From positions 124,001 through 188,000 of the forward strand of contig CAWGDC010000002.1 in assembly GCA_963821325.1 (NCBI GenBank): a DNA stretch of 64,000 bases. Direction: 5' to 3'. Positions 1 through 8,534 of this stretch are shown in pieces. Numbering within the stretch: the first letter of the stretch is position 1; each line of letters begins with the position of its first letter. Source of the DNA: PALSA-555 sp963821325. Its GTDB lineage: Bacteria; Actinomycetota; Acidimicrobiia; IMCC26256; PALSA-555. Made by a program: the position numbers and the translations under genes. The notes under the pieces were generated by a model that saw nothing but the letters and a program-made list of their open reading frames with translations, was not told the origin of the DNA and ran no database searches.

Positions 1-1
1 T

Positions 2-892
2 CCCGTCGGCAACGAGTTCCGCTACAAGGGGACGACTGGAACTCATCAGTGGTACGACGGCACCCCCCACCCGTGGGAGTTCGCGCGGGTCTGGCACCTC
101 GAGCCGTCCTTGACCACCCTCGACACCGTGTTCGCGGGCGTCGAGGACGCGGCGTTGTTCCGCTCGAACGACGGGGGGCTGAGCTGGGACGAACTCCCCG
201 GGCTGCGTGGGCACGGCTCCGGTTCGGCGTGGCAGCCCGGCGCCGGTGGAATGTGCTGTCACACGATCCTCGAGGATCCAGGCGAACCCAACCGGCTGTT
301 CGTCGCCGTCTCTGCCGCAGGCGTCTTCCGTAGCGATGATGGCGGCGCAGAATGGAGACCGGCGAACAATGGGCTCCACTCCGACGGGATCCCGGATCCT
401 GACGCCGCGGTCGGCCACTGCGTGCACCGGATCGCACTGCACCAAGCGCGCCCGCACGTGCTGTTCATGCAGAAGCATTGGGACGTGATGCGCAGCGACA
501 ATTCTGGAGAGAGCTGGTACGAGGTCAGTGGCGATCTACCCAGCGACTTCGGTTTCCCGATCGAGGTGCACGCCCATGAGCCCGACACGGTGTACGTCAT
601 CCCGATCAAGAGCGACTCGGAGCACTATCCGCCGGATGGGAGGCTGCGCGTCTACCGTTCGACGACGGGTGGGAACGACTGGGAGCCGCTCACCCGCGGG
701 CTCCCGCAGAGCCACTGCTATGTGAACGTCCTGCGCGACGCAACCTCGATCGATACGCTCGATCCATGCGGCATCTACTTCGGCACCACTGGGGGCCAGG
801 TGTACTCATCCGCCGATGCCGGCGATACGTGGGAGCCGATCGCGCGTGACCTTCCGGCCGTGCTGTCGGTCGAGGTCCAGACGCTCTCGTGA
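2..892 (+). CDS. BNR/Ycf48-like beta-propeller repeat protein, 5' end outside window
   Basis: The reading frame is open from the first bases of the window, so the gene starts upstream and only its C-terminal ~296 residues are seen. It carries repeated Asp-box/BNR-type motifs of the form S-x-D-G-G-x-x-W: SNDGGLSW, SDDGGAEW, SDNSGESW, STTGGNDW and SADAGDTW. These are typical of sialidase/VPS10/Ycf48-like beta-propellers. No catalytic sialidase residues can be recognised in the visible part, so the substrate is unknown. The stop overlaps the GTG start of the MoaD-like gene by four bases (GTGA), which suggests translational coupling. The fold assignment is strong; the function is not. Confidence 0.85.
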   Translation, partial: PVGNEFRYKGTTGTHQWYDGTPHPWEFARVWHLEPSLTTLDTVFAGVEDAALFRSNDGGLSWDELPGLRGHGSGSAWQPGAGGMCCHTILEDPGEPNRLFVAVSAAGVFRSDDGGAEWRPANNGLHSDGIPDPDAAVGHCVHRIALHQARPHVLFMQKHWDVMRSDNSGESWYEVSGDLPSDFGFPIEVHAHEPDTVYVIPIKSDSEHYPPDGRLRVYRSTTGGNDWEPLTRGLPQSHCYVNVLRDATSIDTLDPCGIYFGTTGGQVYSSADAGDTWEPIARDLPAVLSVEVQTLS

Positions 893-1188
893 TCCGTGTT
901 GCGCTCCCAGCGCATCTGCGGACCCTCGCTGGCGTTGCCGGCATGGTCGAGGTTGAGGTCGAGGGAGCGCCCACACAGAGCTCAGTGTTGGATGCGCTCG
1001 AGGCCCGCTACCCAGTGTTGCGGGGGGCGATCCGCGATCAGGTGACCCATGAGCGTCGGCGGTTCGTGCGTTACTTCGCCTGCGAAGAGGATCTCTCGCA
1101 CGACCCACCCGACTCGCTGCTTCCCGACCCCGTCGTCAGCGGGGTCGAGCCCTTCTTCGTGGTGGGTGCGATGGCGGGCGGGTCGTAG
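889..1188 (+). CDS. MoaD/ThiS-family ubiquitin-like protein
   Basis: A 99-residue protein starting at a GTG that overlaps the preceding stop. The N-terminus (IRVALPAHLRTLAG), the central SVLDALEARYP helix and the spacing fit the beta-grasp MoaD/ThiS family. Canonical MoaD/ThiS carriers end in an exposed Gly-Gly that is adenylated and then thiocarboxylated. Here the chain ends GAMAGGS, so the Gly-Gly is one residue from the end and would need trimming or is not used as a sulfur carrier. No moaE, moeB or thiazole genes are nearby. Coupling to a BNR-repeat gene suggests a shared role, but what it is cannot be read from the sequence. Confidence 0.8.
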   Translation: MIRVALPAHLRTLAGVAGMVEVEVEGAPTQSSVLDALEARYPVLRGAIRDQVTHERRRFVRYFACEEDLSHDPPDSLLPDPVVSGVEPFFVVGAMAGGS

Positions 1189-1411
1189 CCCGCAACAGGA
1201 GGATCGTCCGCCCGTCGCAGACTGCTCGTGACATTGCTCACGGCCTCGCAGCGATCGGGCGGCACGAACCTCCGCCGGCAGCAACGGCTCCTCTGCTGTA
1301 GCAGTCGTCGTCCGACCGGAACGGCCGCCTCACCGTGCAGCACACGGAGCGGCCACTGGCAATGCGCTCGGTGGCACACGGCGAACAGAGAACTGCCGAG
1401 TTGACTGTGCG

Positions 1412-1777
1412 TCAGGCGGCGTGCTCTCGCTCGCGATCAGCGTCGTGCTGGAGCGTCTTTCCAAGCTCCGAGAGGCTCACGCCGACCGCGTGCATGAGCG
1501 CGGACCCTGCTTCTTCGGTCTCTTGCCTGACCTTCGGATCGCGTAGCGACGCCCCGATCGTCTTGCCCGTGGTCTCGATCGCGGTTCGGATGGCTTTCAC
1601 CGCCCGCTCGATCGACTTCTGAGACTCCTCGGTTCCGTCGCTCGCGGTCTCGGTCACTCGCTCATAGTCCTGGTGGAACTGGCGGCCGATGTCGCCGAAC
1701 GCGTCACCAAACTGCGCCCACGCCTGCCGTGATCTGCTACCAACCTTTGTTCCAGTTGGGGTCTCTTCGTGGCTCAT
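1412..1777 (-). CDS. Small charged helical protein, paralogue of 25334-25699
   Basis: A 121-residue soluble protein with no membrane segment or signal peptide. It is rich in Glu, Lys and Gln and predicted mostly helical (for example QFGDAFGDIGRQFHQDYERV and EESQKSIERAVKAIRTAIE). I do not recognise a family with a defined function. It is about 85% identical by eye (18 differences in 121) to the protein at 25334-25699, and similarity extends into the upstream DNA. The shared upstream block includes the 19-mer TTGGGACCTTCGCCTCTGG 59-77 bases before the start. A ribosome-binding site (gagaggagcc) precedes the ATG. Confidence 0.7.
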   Translation of the reverse strand: MSHEETPTGTKVGSRSRQAWAQFGDAFGDIGRQFHQDYERVTETASDGTEESQKSIERAVKAIRTAIETTGKTIGASLRDPKVRQETEEAGSALMHAVGVSLSELGKTLQHDADREREHAA

Positions 1778-1835
1778 GCCAGTGGCTCCTCTCAGGCCGT
1801 AATGGGCTCAGGCTAAGGGGGGAGTCGCCTCGCGA

Positions 1836-1854
1836 CCAGAGGCGAAGGTCCCAA
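1836..1854 (-). promoter_or_regulatory. Conserved upstream 19-mer, possible DevR-like operator
   Basis: Read on the minus strand this is TTGGGACCTTCGCCTCTGG, identical to 25760-25778 upstream of the paralogue and at nearly the same distance from the start codon. The left half resembles the GGGAC half of actinobacterial DevR/DosR boxes; the right half matches poorly. It may simply be duplicated DNA that has not yet diverged. Confidence 0.3.
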
Positions 1855-1912
1855 ACGACCCGACCGATCGCACGACTGGCAGCACCGACGGAGAGATGTC
1901 AGCAGCCCCCGT

Positions 1913-1939
1913 CACTCGCGGTCTGGAAAACCGCGAGTC
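1913..1939. repeat. Palindromic intergenic repeat
   Basis: Arms cactcgcggt and accgcgagtc around a 7-base spacer (ctggaaa). Lies inside the segment duplicated at 25836. Confidence 0.9.
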
Positions 1940-2108
1940 GGGCATCCGTGAGGCCGCGAATTCGAGCGCACGACCGGCCGATCGAGCGAACAACGCTGAG
2001 TAGCCGGCAGCCGCGTCGTTGATCTCGGTGGCTGACTCGCGCTTCCCGAACCGAACATGTGCCGACTGCGACGAGCGCCGCATTCCGCCATCGCGAGTAG
2101 CTTGTCCG

Positions 2109-3347
2109 CTATTGGGTGCGATCGGCGCTCGCTGTGGCAGCGGTTAGCTTGACCGGTAGTTGGCGGGGTCCATTGGCCCAAAACACCGGGACGGGTTCGC
2201 GTTGGTAGGGCTCGTCGACGCTTGCTCCAGAGACGCGATCGAGGAAGACGTCCAGCGCAATTCGGCCTTCGAGTCTCGCGAGGGAGGCGCCCGGACAGAC
2301 ATGGGGGCCTCCGCCGAAGGCGAGATGGTCCTTCGGGTTCGGGCGGTCCAGCCGGAAGTCGTCCGGATCGATGTAGTTCCTCGCGTCACGATTTGCCGAC
2401 GCGATGCCGAAGCCGACCTTGACGCCAGCGGGGATCCTGACGTCGTCGATAGTGGTTTCCACCAGGCAATCGCGCAACAGCACGTGAATCGGCGAGTCGT
2501 GGCGCAGCGACTCCTCGACCACGGTCGGGACCAGGCCCGGATCGATCCGCAAGCACCCGAAGAGAGCGGCGTCACTGCATACCGTCTCGAGCATGTTGGC
2601 GATCAAGTGGCGCGTTGTCTCGTTCCCAGACATCAGCAAGAAGGCGAGCTGCGTGCGCATCTCGAGGTCGGTGAGAGACTCCCCATCAACACTCGTGTTG
2701 ATGAGCCGCGTCACAAAATCGTCCGGTGGATCAGACGAAGCCTTGCGTTCGGCAATCATCGCATCGAGATAGGCCGCGAAGTCGGGTGCCACCCCAGCCA
2801 GACCCTCGCCCTCGACTCCGTCCTCTCCGCGATTCTTCGTCGCGTAGGCGGACTGCACCACAAGATCGGACCATTGAGCGAAGCGGGCATGATCAGCCGG
2901 ATCGACGCCCAGGAGGTGCGCTATGACTGTCGCGGGAATTGGTGTCACATAGTCGGCCACCAAATCGCCACCACCGTGCGCGATGAGAGGGTCCAGCAAC
3001 TCGTTACAAAGGCGCCGGGCGAACGGCTCAACGCGGCCGATCCGATGTTGCGCCACCGCCGAGTTGATGATCCGGCGGATCTTGCCGTGGCGCGGCTCAG
3101 GGATCTCGCTGATGAGTTGCTCCTCGGGCGGTACCGTGACCCCCGGCGCACGGAAGCTCGCCTGGAACACTCCGATCTCTTTGGTTGCCGCCAGCACATC
3201 ATTGTGACGAGCCAGAAAGTAGGCACCCGACTCAGTTCGCGAAACTGGGCAGTTGCCGCGCAGTTGGGCCAGGAGCTGATAGGGCACGCCCGCCGAGGCA
3301 TCGAATGGGTCGGTGACCACCGGCAGAGATCCTCGCACCATCGGCAC
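2109..3347 (-). CDS. Cytochrome P450
   Basis: A 412-residue soluble bacterial P450 of normal length. The I-helix oxygen-activation motif GNETT is at residues 241-245, the K-helix ExxR is E279-R282, and the heme-binding loop FGGGPHVCPG (344-353) supplies the axial thiolate Cys351. It would hydroxylate a small organic substrate with electrons from a ferredoxin/reductase, neither of which is encoded next to it. The first start is GTG; an ATG two codons later (3341) is an equally good choice because neither has a strong ribosome-binding site. The substrate cannot be inferred: the gene stands alone, with repeat-bearing gaps on both sides. Confidence 0.95.
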   Translation of the reverse strand: MPMVRGSLPVVTDPFDASAGVPYQLLAQLRGNCPVSRTESGAYFLARHNDVLAATKEIGVFQASFRAPGVTVPPEEQLISEIPEPRHGKIRRIINSAVAQHRIGRVEPFARRLCNELLDPLIAHGGGDLVADYVTPIPATVIAHLLGVDPADHARFAQWSDLVVQSAYATKNRGEDGVEGEGLAGVAPDFAAYLDAMIAERKASSDPPDDFVTRLINTSVDGESLTDLEMRTQLAFLLMSGNETTRHLIANMLETVCSDAALFGCLRIDPGLVPTVVEESLRHDSPIHVLLRDCLVETTIDDVRIPAGVKVGFGIASANRDARNYIDPDDFRLDRPNPKDHLAFGGGPHVCPGASLARLEGRIALDVFLDRVSGASVDEPYQREPVPVFWANGPRQLPVKLTAATASADRTQ

Positions 3348-3424
3348 GATCGAGCCAGGCCTCGCGCTCAGCCCGCGGTCGGCTGGCTATTCGGTCGGAT
3401 GTGGCGATCGGACATCGCGCACGG

Positions 3425-3451
3425 GACTCGCGGCCTGCTGAAGCGCGATCG
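3425..3451. repeat. Palindromic intergenic repeat, degenerate
   Basis: Left arm gactcgcggc intact; right arm decayed (agcgcgatcg). Between divergent genes. Confidence 0.6.
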
Positions 3452-3524
3452 ACGCTCCGAGCTTGCGCCTCACGGGTGCCCTCGCGACCGCCGTTCTTAG
3501 ACGCCGAATCGGCGGTTTCGATGC

Positions 3525-3551
3525 GACTGGCGATCATCTTGACCGCGAGTC
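3525..3551. repeat. Palindromic intergenic repeat
   Basis: Arms gactggcgat and accgcgagtc, spacer catcttg. Between divergent genes. Confidence 0.8.
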
Positions 3552-3869
3552 TCGGGATTGGCCCCGTGGAAGGAACGCATCGACCGGCACCTGTGGCTCG
3601 CATCGCCACCCTCGGGCCTCGGCGAGGCGCCGATCGACCCCATCACTGAGGACCGCCCCCGACGCTCCGCCCCGCCGCGGACCTGACTCCTTCCGCCCGG
3701 TGTCTCCGATCGGGACTTAGGCCTCTACGCCATCGAGGCACAGGTTCGTATGCTCAGTGGGCGTCTGGTTGGACGAGGAGGCTGAACCGAGTCGCTGACG
3801 ACCATGAGCGAGCGGTGACGGCTCGGCCCGTGCGGCGATACGGCGGTCGATAATGACAGGGGATCGCGG

Positions 3870-5075
3870 ATGTGGAATGGTTCGACCTTGAAGCGATCCT
3901 GGCCGCTGTATGCCGGCATCGTCATTGCCGTCATGGGACTTGTGGTCGTTGGTGCGGCTGGCCCGAGCCTCGCCACCGGTTCGGGTGGTTCCAACGGCGG
4001 CGGTCCGGGTTCTCTCGCTCGCGCTTACGGGTTTGCGGCCGCGAAAGCGGCGACGTTGCAGGCGTTCCAAGGCACGAGTACCAACGTCGACCCGACGCGA
4101 CGGCCCGCCGTCAAGGGCAAGCATGTGTTCGTGATCAGCCAGGGGCAATCGAACATCTCGGCAGCGATTCCGAGCAACGGAGCAATGGCTGCCGCGGCTG
4201 CCATCGGGTGGCAGGCGACCTTGCTCGACGGCAAGCTCGACCCGGCGAACTACGGCCCCCTCGTCCGCGAGGCCATCGCGCAGGGCGCGGATGGGATCGT
4301 CCTCGTCGCCATCGACTGCAACACGATCGCGGCGCCTCTCGCTGAGGCGAAAGCGCGCCACATCGTTACCGTTCCAATCTACGGATACGACTGCAACGAC
4401 CCCTACGAGAAGGCCGGCCCGCCGCTCTTCACGACCGTCGTGAACTTCAACAACCTGTCAGCGAACCAGCTAGGCCAGTTCGCCGAATCGTACGGGCGCG
4501 ATCAGGCGAACTACATCATCAGCACCTCGAACAACCGGGCGAGGATCCTCCTCTTGAACGACCCCGAGTTCGCGGTCCTGATGCACACGGCTCATGGATT
4601 CGTCGACCAGGTCAGTCACTCGAATGGATCGAAGATCGTGGACACACTCAACTTCGTGTCCGCGGATCTCAACACACCGAAGGTCATCCAGGAGATCCAA
4701 GCTGAACTGCTCAAGCACCCCGAGATCAACTGGATCAAGAGCCCCTACACGTTCGCGTCGTTGCTGGGGGTCGAGCCCGCGATCGCCAGCCACCCCGGTA
4801 CGTACCAGGTCATGGGGGGCGAGGGCTTCCAACCGGAGCTGAACCTCATCCGCAACGGCACGTTCACCGCGGCCAACGTGATCAATTCCGAGTGGTCCGG
4901 GTGGGGGACGATCGATTCGATGAACAGTGTGTTCCGCCACGAGCCGACACGGCCCTCCGGCATCGGCTGGACGATGACGGACGCGACGCACAACCTGCCA
5001 CCACCGGGTGCGCTCGTCCCGTCCCCGAAGATCGATTTCAAGGCGGAGTTCAAGCAAGCCTGGGGCGTCCGCTAG
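3870..5075 (+). CDS. Sugar-type ABC transporter substrate-binding protein
   Basis: A 401-residue exported binding protein of the Peripla_BP_4 (ribose/galactose-type) fold. A hydrophobic export segment (LYAGIVIAVMGLVVVGAAG) follows basic residues. There is no lipobox cysteine, so it may be released or held by its signal anchor rather than lipid-anchored. The family hallmarks seen are GKHVFVISQG at the start of the mature fold, alternating hydrophobic strands such as ADGIVLVAIDCN, and ILLLNDPE. An aggggatcg Shine-Dalgarno-like sequence precedes the ATG. It is the first gene of a three-gene importer operon with the ATPase 6 bases downstream. The ligand is probably a monosaccharide-like compound and is not determinable here. 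Confidence 0.9.
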   Translation: MWNGSTLKRSWPLYAGIVIAVMGLVVVGAAGPSLATGSGGSNGGGPGSLARAYGFAAAKAATLQAFQGTSTNVDPTRRPAVKGKHVFVISQGQSNISAAIPSNGAMAAAAAIGWQATLLDGKLDPANYGPLVREAIAQGADGIVLVAIDCNTIAAPLAEAKARHIVTVPIYGYDCNDPYEKAGPPLFTTVVNFNNLSANQLGQFAESYGRDQANYIISTSNNRARILLLNDPEFAVLMHTAHGFVDQVSHSNGSKIVDTLNFVSADLNTPKVIQEIQAELLKHPEINWIKSPYTFASLLGVEPAIASHPGTYQVMGGEGFQPELNLIRNGTFTAANVINSEWSGWGTIDSMNSVFRHEPTRPSGIGWTMTDATHNLPPPGALVPSPKIDFKAEFKQAWGVR

Positions 5076-5081
5076 CAGCGC

Positions 5082-6713
5082 ATGGCTGACAGCGACCCGG
5101 CCGACCTCGTTCCTCGCCGCGGGGATCCTGCCGCGGAGCCGACCCGTGACTTCCTGATCCGTGACTTCCCAGCCCGAGCGCCACGGATCAGCCACGTCTC
5201 CAAGACCTTCCCCGGGACGGTCGCGCTCGATGATGTATCGATCGACGTGTACCGGGGGAGTGTGCACGGACTGGTCGGCGGCAACGGCTCCGGGAAGTCC
5301 ACGCTGATCAAGATCCTCGCCGGCGTCTACGAGGCGGACGCCGGTGGGGAGATCGCGGTCGGCATGCTCAAGGTCGCCGCCGACCGGATCACACCCAAGT
5401 GGGCATGGGCCGCGGGTCTGCGGTTCGTGCATCAGGATCCCGCCGTGTTTCCGGCGCTCACCGTCGCCGAGAACCTGGCCATCGGCCGAGGTTTTCCAAC
5501 GTCGCCCCTCCGAGCGGTGCGGTGGCGGGAGTTGCGACGACACGCTCAGATCGTCCTGGACCGCTTCGAGCTCCACGTCCGCCCCAAGACCCTGGTGGGC
5601 GACTTGCGGCCTGCGGAGCGGACCATGCTCGCGATCGCCCGCGCTCTCCAGGACCAGGCCACGAGTAGCGAATCGATTCTCGTCCTCGACGAACCCACGT
5701 CGACCCTGCAGGCGCGAGAGGTCGACCGGCTGCTGGACGCGTTGCGCCGTTACGCCGCGGCGGGACAGACGATCCTCTTCGTGACGCACCGCCTCGAGGA
5801 GGTTCTCGACCTCACCGATCGGGTCACGGTGCTGCGGGACGGACGGGTGGCCAGCACCGTCTCGGCTCACGAGCTTACCCAGGACCGTCTCATCGAGCTG
5901 ATCGTCGGTCGCGTCCTCGAAGCCGCCCCGGCGGCAGCGTCCGACCGAGCGGGTCTCGACGTGGTGCTCGAGGCGAGTGGACTCGCGGGCGGCCCCCTCG
6001 CTGGCGTCGATCTCGCGCTGCGGCGCGGCGAGGTGCTCGGGATCGCGGGTCTTCTCGGCTCCGGCCGAAGCGAGCTGCTCAAGATGCTCTTCGGCGCGTA
6101 CCCGATCGCTGCGGGGACCGTGGCGCTCGACGGACACGAGGTTCGGTTCGCCGGTGTCGGTGACGCCATGGACGCCGGCGTGGCACTCGTTCCCGAATCG
6201 CGAGACGAAGCCGCCTTCATCGACTTGAGCCTGCGCGAGAACCTCTCCGCCGCGCAGGTCAGCAAGTACTGGCGCGGACTCCGGTTGCGACACCGGACGG
6301 AGGCCCAGGACGCCCGGCACTCAATCCAGGACTTCCTCATCAAGGCATATTCAGATCGGCAGCCCTTCATGACCCTGTCTGGCGGCAACCAGCAGAAGGC
6401 GATCGTTGCCCGCTGGCTGCGCCAGGCGCCGCGGGTGCTCCTCCTCGACGAGCCGACTCACGGTGTGGATGTGCGAGCACGGGCAGAGCTCTACGGCCTC
6501 ATCCGCCAGGCGGTGGAGCGTGGAACTTCGATCATCATGGCCACGTCGGACTTCGAAGAGCTCGCTCGTGCCGCCGACCGCGTGCTCGTGCTCCGCGATG
6601 GACGCATCGTCGCGGAGGTTCCCGGACCTGACATCGATCCGCGCCGGCTCACGGAGCTCGTGCTGGCGCCAACCGAACAGACCGGATCGCGATTGGGGAC
6701 GGCACGAGCGTGA
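5082..6713 (+). CDS. Sugar ABC transporter ATPase with two nucleotide-binding domains (RbsA/MglA-like)
   Basis: A 543-residue cytoplasmic ATPase with duplicated ABC domains. Domain 1 has Walker A GGNGSGKST (66-74) and Walker B LVLDEPTST (about 200-208), but a degenerate signature (LRPAERTM). Domain 2 has a modified Walker A GLLGSGRSELL (about 322), an intact signature LSGGNQQKA (about 431) and Walker B LLLDEPTHGVD (about 453). This asymmetry, with one consensus and one degenerate composite site, is usual for carbohydrate CUT2-type ATPases. The stop overlaps the GTG of the permease gene by four bases, so ATPase and permease are translationally coupled. Confidence 0.95.
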   Translation: MADSDPADLVPRRGDPAAEPTRDFLIRDFPARAPRISHVSKTFPGTVALDDVSIDVYRGSVHGLVGGNGSGKSTLIKILAGVYEADAGGEIAVGMLKVAADRITPKWAWAAGLRFVHQDPAVFPALTVAENLAIGRGFPTSPLRAVRWRELRRHAQIVLDRFELHVRPKTLVGDLRPAERTMLAIARALQDQATSSESILVLDEPTSTLQAREVDRLLDALRRYAAAGQTILFVTHRLEEVLDLTDRVTVLRDGRVASTVSAHELTQDRLIELIVGRVLEAAPAAASDRAGLDVVLEASGLAGGPLAGVDLALRRGEVLGIAGLLGSGRSELLKMLFGAYPIAAGTVALDGHEVRFAGVGDAMDAGVALVPESRDEAAFIDLSLRENLSAAQVSKYWRGLRLRHRTEAQDARHSIQDFLIKAYSDRQPFMTLSGGNQQKAIVARWLRQAPRVLLLDEPTHGVDVRARAELYGLIRQAVERGTSIIMATSDFEELARAADRVLVLRDGRIVAEVPGPDIDPRRLTELVLAPTEQTGSRLGTARA

Positions 6714-7759
6714 TCGGCGACGAAGCGCTCGCCAGCTCCGGTTCGTCCGACCAGCCACCCCCCGGAACCGGGGCCACGCGTGCTGCTCCGAAGTCCTCGT
6801 CGCTGCTGCTCTACGTGGAGCGGTACGCGCTGCCCGGCGTCTTCTTGGTCGTCTTGATCTTCTTCAGCGTCTGGGCAAGCACGGGCGCCACCTTCAGCCG
6901 GCTGACGAACTTCCAAGAGGTCGGGAGCAGTCAGGCGTACCTGGGAATCCTGGCCCTCGCAGCGCTCGTTCCGCTCATCTGTGGCGAGTTCGACTTCTCG
7001 GTGGGCCCGATCGCCGGTGTGTCCCAAGTTGCGACGGCGGCGGCGATGTCTCGCTTCCACGCTCCGCTGCTCCTCGCCATCCTCGTCGGCCTCGGCTTCG
7101 GTGCCTTCATCGGGTTCGTCAACGGCACGGTCGTCGCGAGGATTGGCGTCAACTCCTTGATCGTCACGCTCGGGATGAGCGGGATCCTGGTCGGGCTCGT
7201 CAGCTGGTACACCGCCGGCCAGTCCATCAGCTTGGGGATCTCGCAGACCCTCACGAAGTTCGGATCAGAGAACTGGTTTGGGATCCCCGCCGTCTGCTAT
7301 CTGCTCGCCGCGGTGGCGCTCTTCGTGTACTACCTCGTCGAGCACACGCCGTTTGGGCGGTACCTGACAAGCATCGGCTCCAATCGACCTGCGGCCCGAC
7401 TCGTGGGACTGCGCGTCAACCGGCTGACCATGGAGGCCTTCGTCGTCTCTGGAACGCTGGCGGGTCTGGCCGGCGTCCTGCTCGTAGCTCGCACGGGCAG
7501 CGCCAATCCGCAAATCGGCACGGTCCTCGACACGCTCCAAGCTCTCGCCGCCGTGTTCCTCGGCGCAACGGCAATCCGGCCCGGCCGCTTCAACGTCCCT
7601 GGGACCATGATTGCCATCTACTTCATCGCCTTCTCAGTCACCGGGCTCCAGATCGCTGGTGTGCAGCCGTGGATCAACGACGTTTTCAATGGCGCCGCCC
7701 TGTTCTTCGCCGTCATCGTGTCGACGCTGCTCGGGAGGAGGCGGGTCGGGACCTCCTAG
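6710..7759 (+). CDS. Sugar ABC transporter permease (RbsC-like)
   Basis: A 349-residue polytopic membrane protein of the BPD_transp_2 family. About eight to ten hydrophobic helices are visible, beginning YALPGVFLVVLIFFSVWAS. The conserved central region GAFIGFVNGTVVARIGVNSL and the cytoplasmic GSNRPAARLVGLRVNR loop are the contact region for the ATPase in this family. The first 35 residues are hydrophilic. The start is a GTG within the GTGA overlap with the ATPase stop. It forms the channel of the importer encoded from 3870. No sugar kinase or regulator follows, so the substrate remains open. Confidence 0.93.
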   Translation: MIGDEALASSGSSDQPPPGTGATRAAPKSSSLLLYVERYALPGVFLVVLIFFSVWASTGATFSRLTNFQEVGSSQAYLGILALAALVPLICGEFDFSVGPIAGVSQVATAAAMSRFHAPLLLAILVGLGFGAFIGFVNGTVVARIGVNSLIVTLGMSGILVGLVSWYTAGQSISLGISQTLTKFGSENWFGIPAVCYLLAAVALFVYYLVEHTPFGRYLTSIGSNRPAARLVGLRVNRLTMEAFVVSGTLAGLAGVLLVARTGSANPQIGTVLDTLQALAAVFLGATAIRPGRFNVPGTMIAIYFIAFSVTGLQIAGVQPWINDVFNGAALFFAVIVSTLLGRRRVGTS

Positions 7760-7789
7760 CGTCAGCCACGCCTCGGCGGCTGTCTCACG

Positions 7790-7816
7790 TGCTCGCGGTT
7801 CCCACGATCGCGAGTC
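7790..7816. repeat. Palindromic intergenic repeat
   Basis: Arms tgctcgcggt and atcgcgagtc, spacer tcccacg; 31 bases after the permease stop. Confidence 0.85.
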
Positions 7817-7872
7817 GCGTAGGGATCAAAGCATCTGCGATGCCAGAAGGATGAGAAGGGTGCCGCAGATCG

Positions 7873-8076
7873 CTAGCGGGCGCCTTCCACGAGGTCGAGC
7901 CGCCCTTCGAGGATCACGATCTCGTTCGCGACGTCCGTAAGGATGACCTCGAGTTCACCTACGACGCGGACGAGGGCGTCCTCGACGGGCTCCGGCTTAC
8001 CGATCTTCTTGAGGGTGTCCAGGTGGTTCCTCAGGGCATGAAGCCTTTGGGCCATCGTGTCCGAGAAGTCGGGCAT
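7873..8076 (-). CDS. Small helical protein
   Basis: A 67-residue acidic, helix-forming protein (MPDFSDTMAQRLHALRNHLD...). Heptad-like hydrophobic spacing in VEDALVRVVGELEVILTDV suggests a coiled coil. No family is recognised. The ATG at 8076 is chosen over an upstream in-frame ATG because it is preceded by a strong GGAGGAG ribosome-binding site. It is transcribed toward the ABC operon (convergent). Confidence 0.6.
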   Translation of the reverse strand: MPDFSDTMAQRLHALRNHLDTLKKIGKPEPVEDALVRVVGELEVILTDVANEIVILEGRLDLVEGAR

Positions 8077-8222
8077 GCGTGCTCCTCCGTTCAGCGGACA
8101 GCCCAGGGTACCGCGAGATCCGAATTGCGAGTCGGGCTTGGGAGCAGCCATCGAGCTCGGCTGAGGCTGCCTCGACGGTGCCGGCCGCTCCTGGTGCGTG
8201 CCTGCGAGAGGACCGGTTTGCG

Positions 8223-8249
8223 GACTCGCGGGTCCGCAGGTCGCGAGTC
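8223..8249. repeat. Palindromic intergenic repeat
   Basis: Arms gactcgcggg and gtcgcgagtc, spacer tccgcag; divergent gap. Confidence 0.88.
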
Positions 8250-8458
8250 ATCAGCGCTTTCGCCGAGGTAGTTGAAGGAGGCCTGGTTCCACCGCGTCGC
8301 GTCTGCACGACGGCCCGCCTGGGGCCCTTCGGTAACAACGCTCAGCTCGTGACCACGACGATCCTGCGGGGTCACGCACGACCGGCACCTCCGCCATGGG
8401 GAGCTGGCGCGCCATCCGCACCGACGCACGGTCGTTCATCCACCATCCGCACCTCTGG

Positions 8459-8488
8459 TTGGACAGGTCGGAACTCGAGACACATAAT
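8459..8488 (+). promoter_or_regulatory. Sigma70-type promoter for the PEP-utilising operon
   Basis: TTGGAC (8459-8464) and CATAAT (8483-8488) are separated by 18 bases, about 45 bases before the ATG at 8535. This is the best housekeeping-type promoter match in the window. It is a prediction by eye only. Confidence 0.4.
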
Positions 8489-8534
8489 CGACGGGGCAAC
8501 CGCTGTACCAACGTGCGGGAGGGGGGCATTCGTC

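Larger units (their letters stand above)
1778..2108. other. Intergenic gap upstream of the small duplicated gene
   Basis: No convincing gene. It contains the upstream block shared with the second paralogue (to about 1940), one copy of the palindromic repeat, and near 2034-2053 a left half-site without its partner. The rest shows nothing recognisable. Confidence 0.6.
3348..3869. other. Long gap between divergent P450 and ABC operon
   Basis: No gene with coding character was found. It holds two degenerate palindromic repeats (3425-3451, 3525-3551). The final stretch before the binding-protein gene contains gataat at about 3849-3854, a possible -10 element without a clear -35. Confidence 0.55.
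8077..8534. other. Divergent gap with a predicted promoter and a palindromic repeat
   Basis: No gene was found. It contains one palindromic repeat (8223-8249), a lone right half-site near 8124-8133, and a sigma70-like promoter for the PEP-utilising operon. Confidence 0.5.

Noticed and set aside
2034..2060. Left half-site gactcgcgct without a right arm
   Set aside because: Only one arm matches; could be a decayed copy but not supportable.
2160..3500. Long plus-strand open frame opposite the P450 gene
   Set aside because: Antisense shadow; the P450 heme and ExxR motifs are on the minus strand.
4470..6320. Very long minus-strand open frame (over 600 codons) opposite the ABC transporter genes
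   Set aside because: Antisense shadow of GC-rich coding sequence; Arg/Gly/Asp-rich composition with no family motif, while the plus-strand genes have complete catalytic motifs.
8107..8133. Right half-site attgcgagtc without a left arm
   Set aside because: Left side shows no consistent match.
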